Shown one piece after another: positions 5,221-6,347 of a stretch of DNA of 6,347 nucleotides (positions within the stretch are counted from its first letter, which is position 1; every line of letters begins with the position of its first letter). The notes beneath the pieces were generated by a model, which worked only from the letters and a program-made list of their open reading frames with translations, searched no databases and was not told the origin of the DNA. Both the position numbers and the translations under genes were made by a program. This stretch comes from an uncultured Collinsella sp. (lineage in GTDB: Bacteria > Actinomycetota > Coriobacteriia > Coriobacteriales > Coriobacteriaceae), in the NCBI GenBank assembly GCA_900764415.1, contig CAAFOA010000123.1, positions 1-6,347 of the forward strand, read 5' to 3'.

Positions 5221-5252
5221 AAGCCGCTGACATTGTGTCGGCGGCTTTTTTT
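5221..5252 (+). terminator. Intrinsic terminator of tRNA-Ala
   Basis: An 11-bp stem (AAGCCGCTGAC at 5221-5231 with GTCGGCGGCTT at 5237-5247, one G-U) has the loop ATTGT and runs into seven T (5246-5252). It lies 14 nt past the tRNA and 20 nt before the next start codon, so the tRNA is a single-gene transcript. The next gene would then need its own promoter or readthrough. Confidence 0.9.
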
Positions 5253-5272
5253 AAAAAGAAAGGGGCTATACC

Positions 5273-5725
5273 ATGGCCGAGCTTGAGTCCCAACCACTGT
5301 CTGCCGAGGAGCGCGCCGAGTTGGAAGAGCTCCGCGCCGAGAAAGCTCGTCGCGAGGCCCAGGAAGAGGCACGCCGCGAGCGTGAGGAGCTGGCCGCCCT
5401 GCGCGCCGAGCGCGAGAAGGCCGAGGAGGCCGCTGCGAAGGCTGCATCCGAGCCCGCGCCCGCGCCCAAGCCCTCCACCGCGAAGCACGCGCCCACTGCA
5501 CTCAAACCTCAGCCTAAAAAGGCCGCTCGTCCCAAGCCCGTCGAGCCCAAACCGAGCCGTGACGAGATGACCTTTGCCCAGCGCATGGTCACCTCCAAGG
5601 AGCCTACGGGCGAGAACGAGATCCCCGGCATGGCTCCGGCTCAAAAAATCATCATCGTGCTCGCCCTCATCGCGTTTATCGTCTTTATGGGCTACACGCT
5701 TATGACCAGCATGGGCCTGGTTTAA
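5273..5725 (+). CDS. Hypothetical coiled-coil protein with C-terminal membrane anchor
   Basis: I do not recognise this 150-residue protein. Residues 9-60 are almost purely Glu/Ala/Arg/Lys/Leu, with an unbroken charged helical pattern predicted to form a coiled coil or a long single helix. Residues 60-97 form a Pro/Ala/Lys-rich linker (PAPAPKPS, ARPKPVEPKPS). Residues 98-123 are a mixed polar segment. Residues 126-147 (KIIIVLALIAFIVFMGY and on) form one strong transmembrane helix, followed by only a few residues. This is the layout of a tail-anchored protein with its bulk in the cytoplasm, and there is no signal peptide. AAAGGGG ends 7 nt before the ATG, a good ribosome site. The gene follows the tRNA-Ala terminator closely and precedes pncB by 82 bases, so it may lead a small transcript with pncB. 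A structural or scaffold role is only a guess from the shape. Confidence 0.82.
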   Translation: MAELESQPLSAEERAELEELRAEKARREAQEEARREREELAALRAEREKAEEAAAKAASEPAPAPKPSTAKHAPTALKPQPKKAARPKPVEPKPSRDEMTFAQRMVTSKEPTGENEIPGMAPAQKIIIVLALIAFIVFMGYTLMTSMGLV

Positions 5726-5807
5726 CCGACTTGCATTGGGCGTCATGCCCGCACGCCCGCTTTGCCCAACCCTCAACCTCTGCACAACGCATCCGAAAGG
5801 TCGCCCC

Positions 5808-6315
5808 ATGGCTTTGACCGACATCTCGCATCCTACCGACATCGCAATGCTCACCGATCTGTACGAACTCACTATGGCCCAGGGCCTGTGGGAGAGCGGC
5901 AAGGCCAATGAGCAGGGCTGCTTTACGGCGTTTTACCGCGACCATCCCTTTGGCAGCGCGTATGCCGTCATGTGCGGCACCGCCGAGCTGCCCGAGCTTG
6001 TCGAGAACCTGCGCTTTACGCCCGAGGACATCGACTATCTAGCTTCGCTCCAGGCTCCGGCCGGCGGCGCGATGTTTAAGCCTGCATTCCTCGACTACCT
6101 GCGCAACTTCCGTGCGCACGTGAATATCGACGCCGTGCCCGAGGGCGAGCTCGTGTTTCCGCGCGAGCCCATGGTGCGCGTCACCGGCCCGTCGCTGGAG
6201 TGTCAGCTGCTCGAGACCGCGCTGCTCAACATCGTCGGCTTCCAGACGCTTGTTGCCACCAAGACGGCACGTGTGGTACTGGCCGCCGATGGTCGACCCG
6301 TCGCCGAGTTTGGCC
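5808..6315 (+). CDS. pncB: Nicotinate phosphoribosyltransferase, N-terminal part (3' truncated by contig end)
   Basis: This enzyme makes nicotinate mononucleotide from nicotinate and PRPP with ATP, the entry step of NAD salvage (Preiss-Handler pathway). The frame starts at the ATG at 5808, with GAAAGG ending 7 nt upstream, and stays open to the adapter junction. That gives 169 codons of an enzyme usually 390-490 residues long. Recognised segments are MLTDLYELTMAQGLW (residues 14-28), the FYRDHPFGSAYAVMCG region (42-57), LRFTPEDIDYL, FPREPMVRVTGP, and the family signature LLETALLNIVGFQTLVATKTARV (about 134-156), which precedes the nicotinate/PRPP site. The catalytic histidine and the PRPP-binding region lie beyond the contig. 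Read through the adapter, the frame would gain a false tail, PVSYTHLRAHE, which should be ignored. The 82-base gap from the coiled-coil gene holds only a weak 6-bp hairpin (5738-5758), so the two may be co-transcribed. Confidence 0.94.
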
Positions 6316-6347
6316 CTGTCTCTTATACACATCTCCGAGCCCACGAG
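6316..6347 (-). other. Nextera adapter left on the contig end (artefact)
   Basis: These 32 bases are the reverse complement of the adapter at the other end: the Tn5 mosaic end (CTGTCTCTTATACACATCT, 6316-6334) followed by the start of the read-2 adapter complement (CCGAGCCCACGAG). Together with bases 20-51 they form a perfect 32-bp inverted terminal repeat that is purely technical. Genomic sequence ends at about 6315. Confidence 0.98.

Noticed and set aside
5054..5908. A 284-residue minus-strand frame across the tRNA, the coiled-coil gene and pncB
   Set aside because: It crosses a tRNA and its terminator on the other strand and has shadow-like composition.
52..6315. CRISPR array, prophage, toxin-antitoxin or defence genes
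   Set aside because: There are no regularly spaced direct repeats and no such protein families; the content is housekeeping plus dispersed hairpin repeats.
20..6347. A composite transposon with 32-bp inverted terminal repeats and Tn5-like mosaic ends
   Set aside because: The ends include the synthetic P7 tail, an index position and the read-2 primer sequence, and no transposase is present. They are library adapters.

Overview
This is a short contig of high-GC, gene-dense bacterial DNA, probably from a gut Coriobacteriia such as Collinsella. That placement is inferred from codon use, the flavour of the proteins and the gene set; no marker gene settles it. Both ends are sequencing-library artefact: bases 1-51 and 6316-6347 are Illumina Nextera (Tn5 mosaic-end) adapter, so the genomic part is about 52-6315. 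The genes at each end are cut by the contig edge, not by biology.

Layout. Plus strand, 52-762: the 3' end of a DegV-family lipid-binding protein, then a small MGMT/Ogt-type alkyltransferase domain protein. The small gene is bracketed by two copies, in inverted orientation, of a 39-nt hairpin repeat. A gene-free, hairpin-rich stretch (763-1098) ends with a strong stem-loop. Minus strand, 1099-3508: trpS (tryptophanyl-tRNA synthetase) and, upstream of it, a WecA/TagO-type polyprenyl-phosphate sugar-1-phosphate transferase. Upstream of that on the same strand, at 3723-3893, I see what looks like a 6S RNA gene (ssrS). It has a 12-bp closing stem, an inner stem, a 3'-side hairpin, an apical hairpin, a TATGAT -10 box and a U-rich 3' end. 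Plus strand, 4044-4982: a PflX-like (COG1313-type) radical SAM protein, transcribed divergently from the 6S candidate. Then come two more small repeat hairpins, a tRNA-Ala(CGC) with its own near-consensus promoter and terminator, a 150-residue coiled-coil protein with a C-terminal membrane anchor, and the first 169 codons of nicotinate phosphoribosyltransferase (pncB).

How it fits together. These are mostly housekeeping functions: tRNA charging, tRNA-Ala, NAD salvage, lipid-linked sugar synthesis for the envelope, and a global transcription regulator RNA. I see no defence system, prophage or insertion sequence. The most interesting non-coding structure is the 6S candidate and a set of four intergenic hairpins that all carry the loop core GGGACRGG. 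These look like a REP-like dispersed repeat family placed after gene 3' ends.
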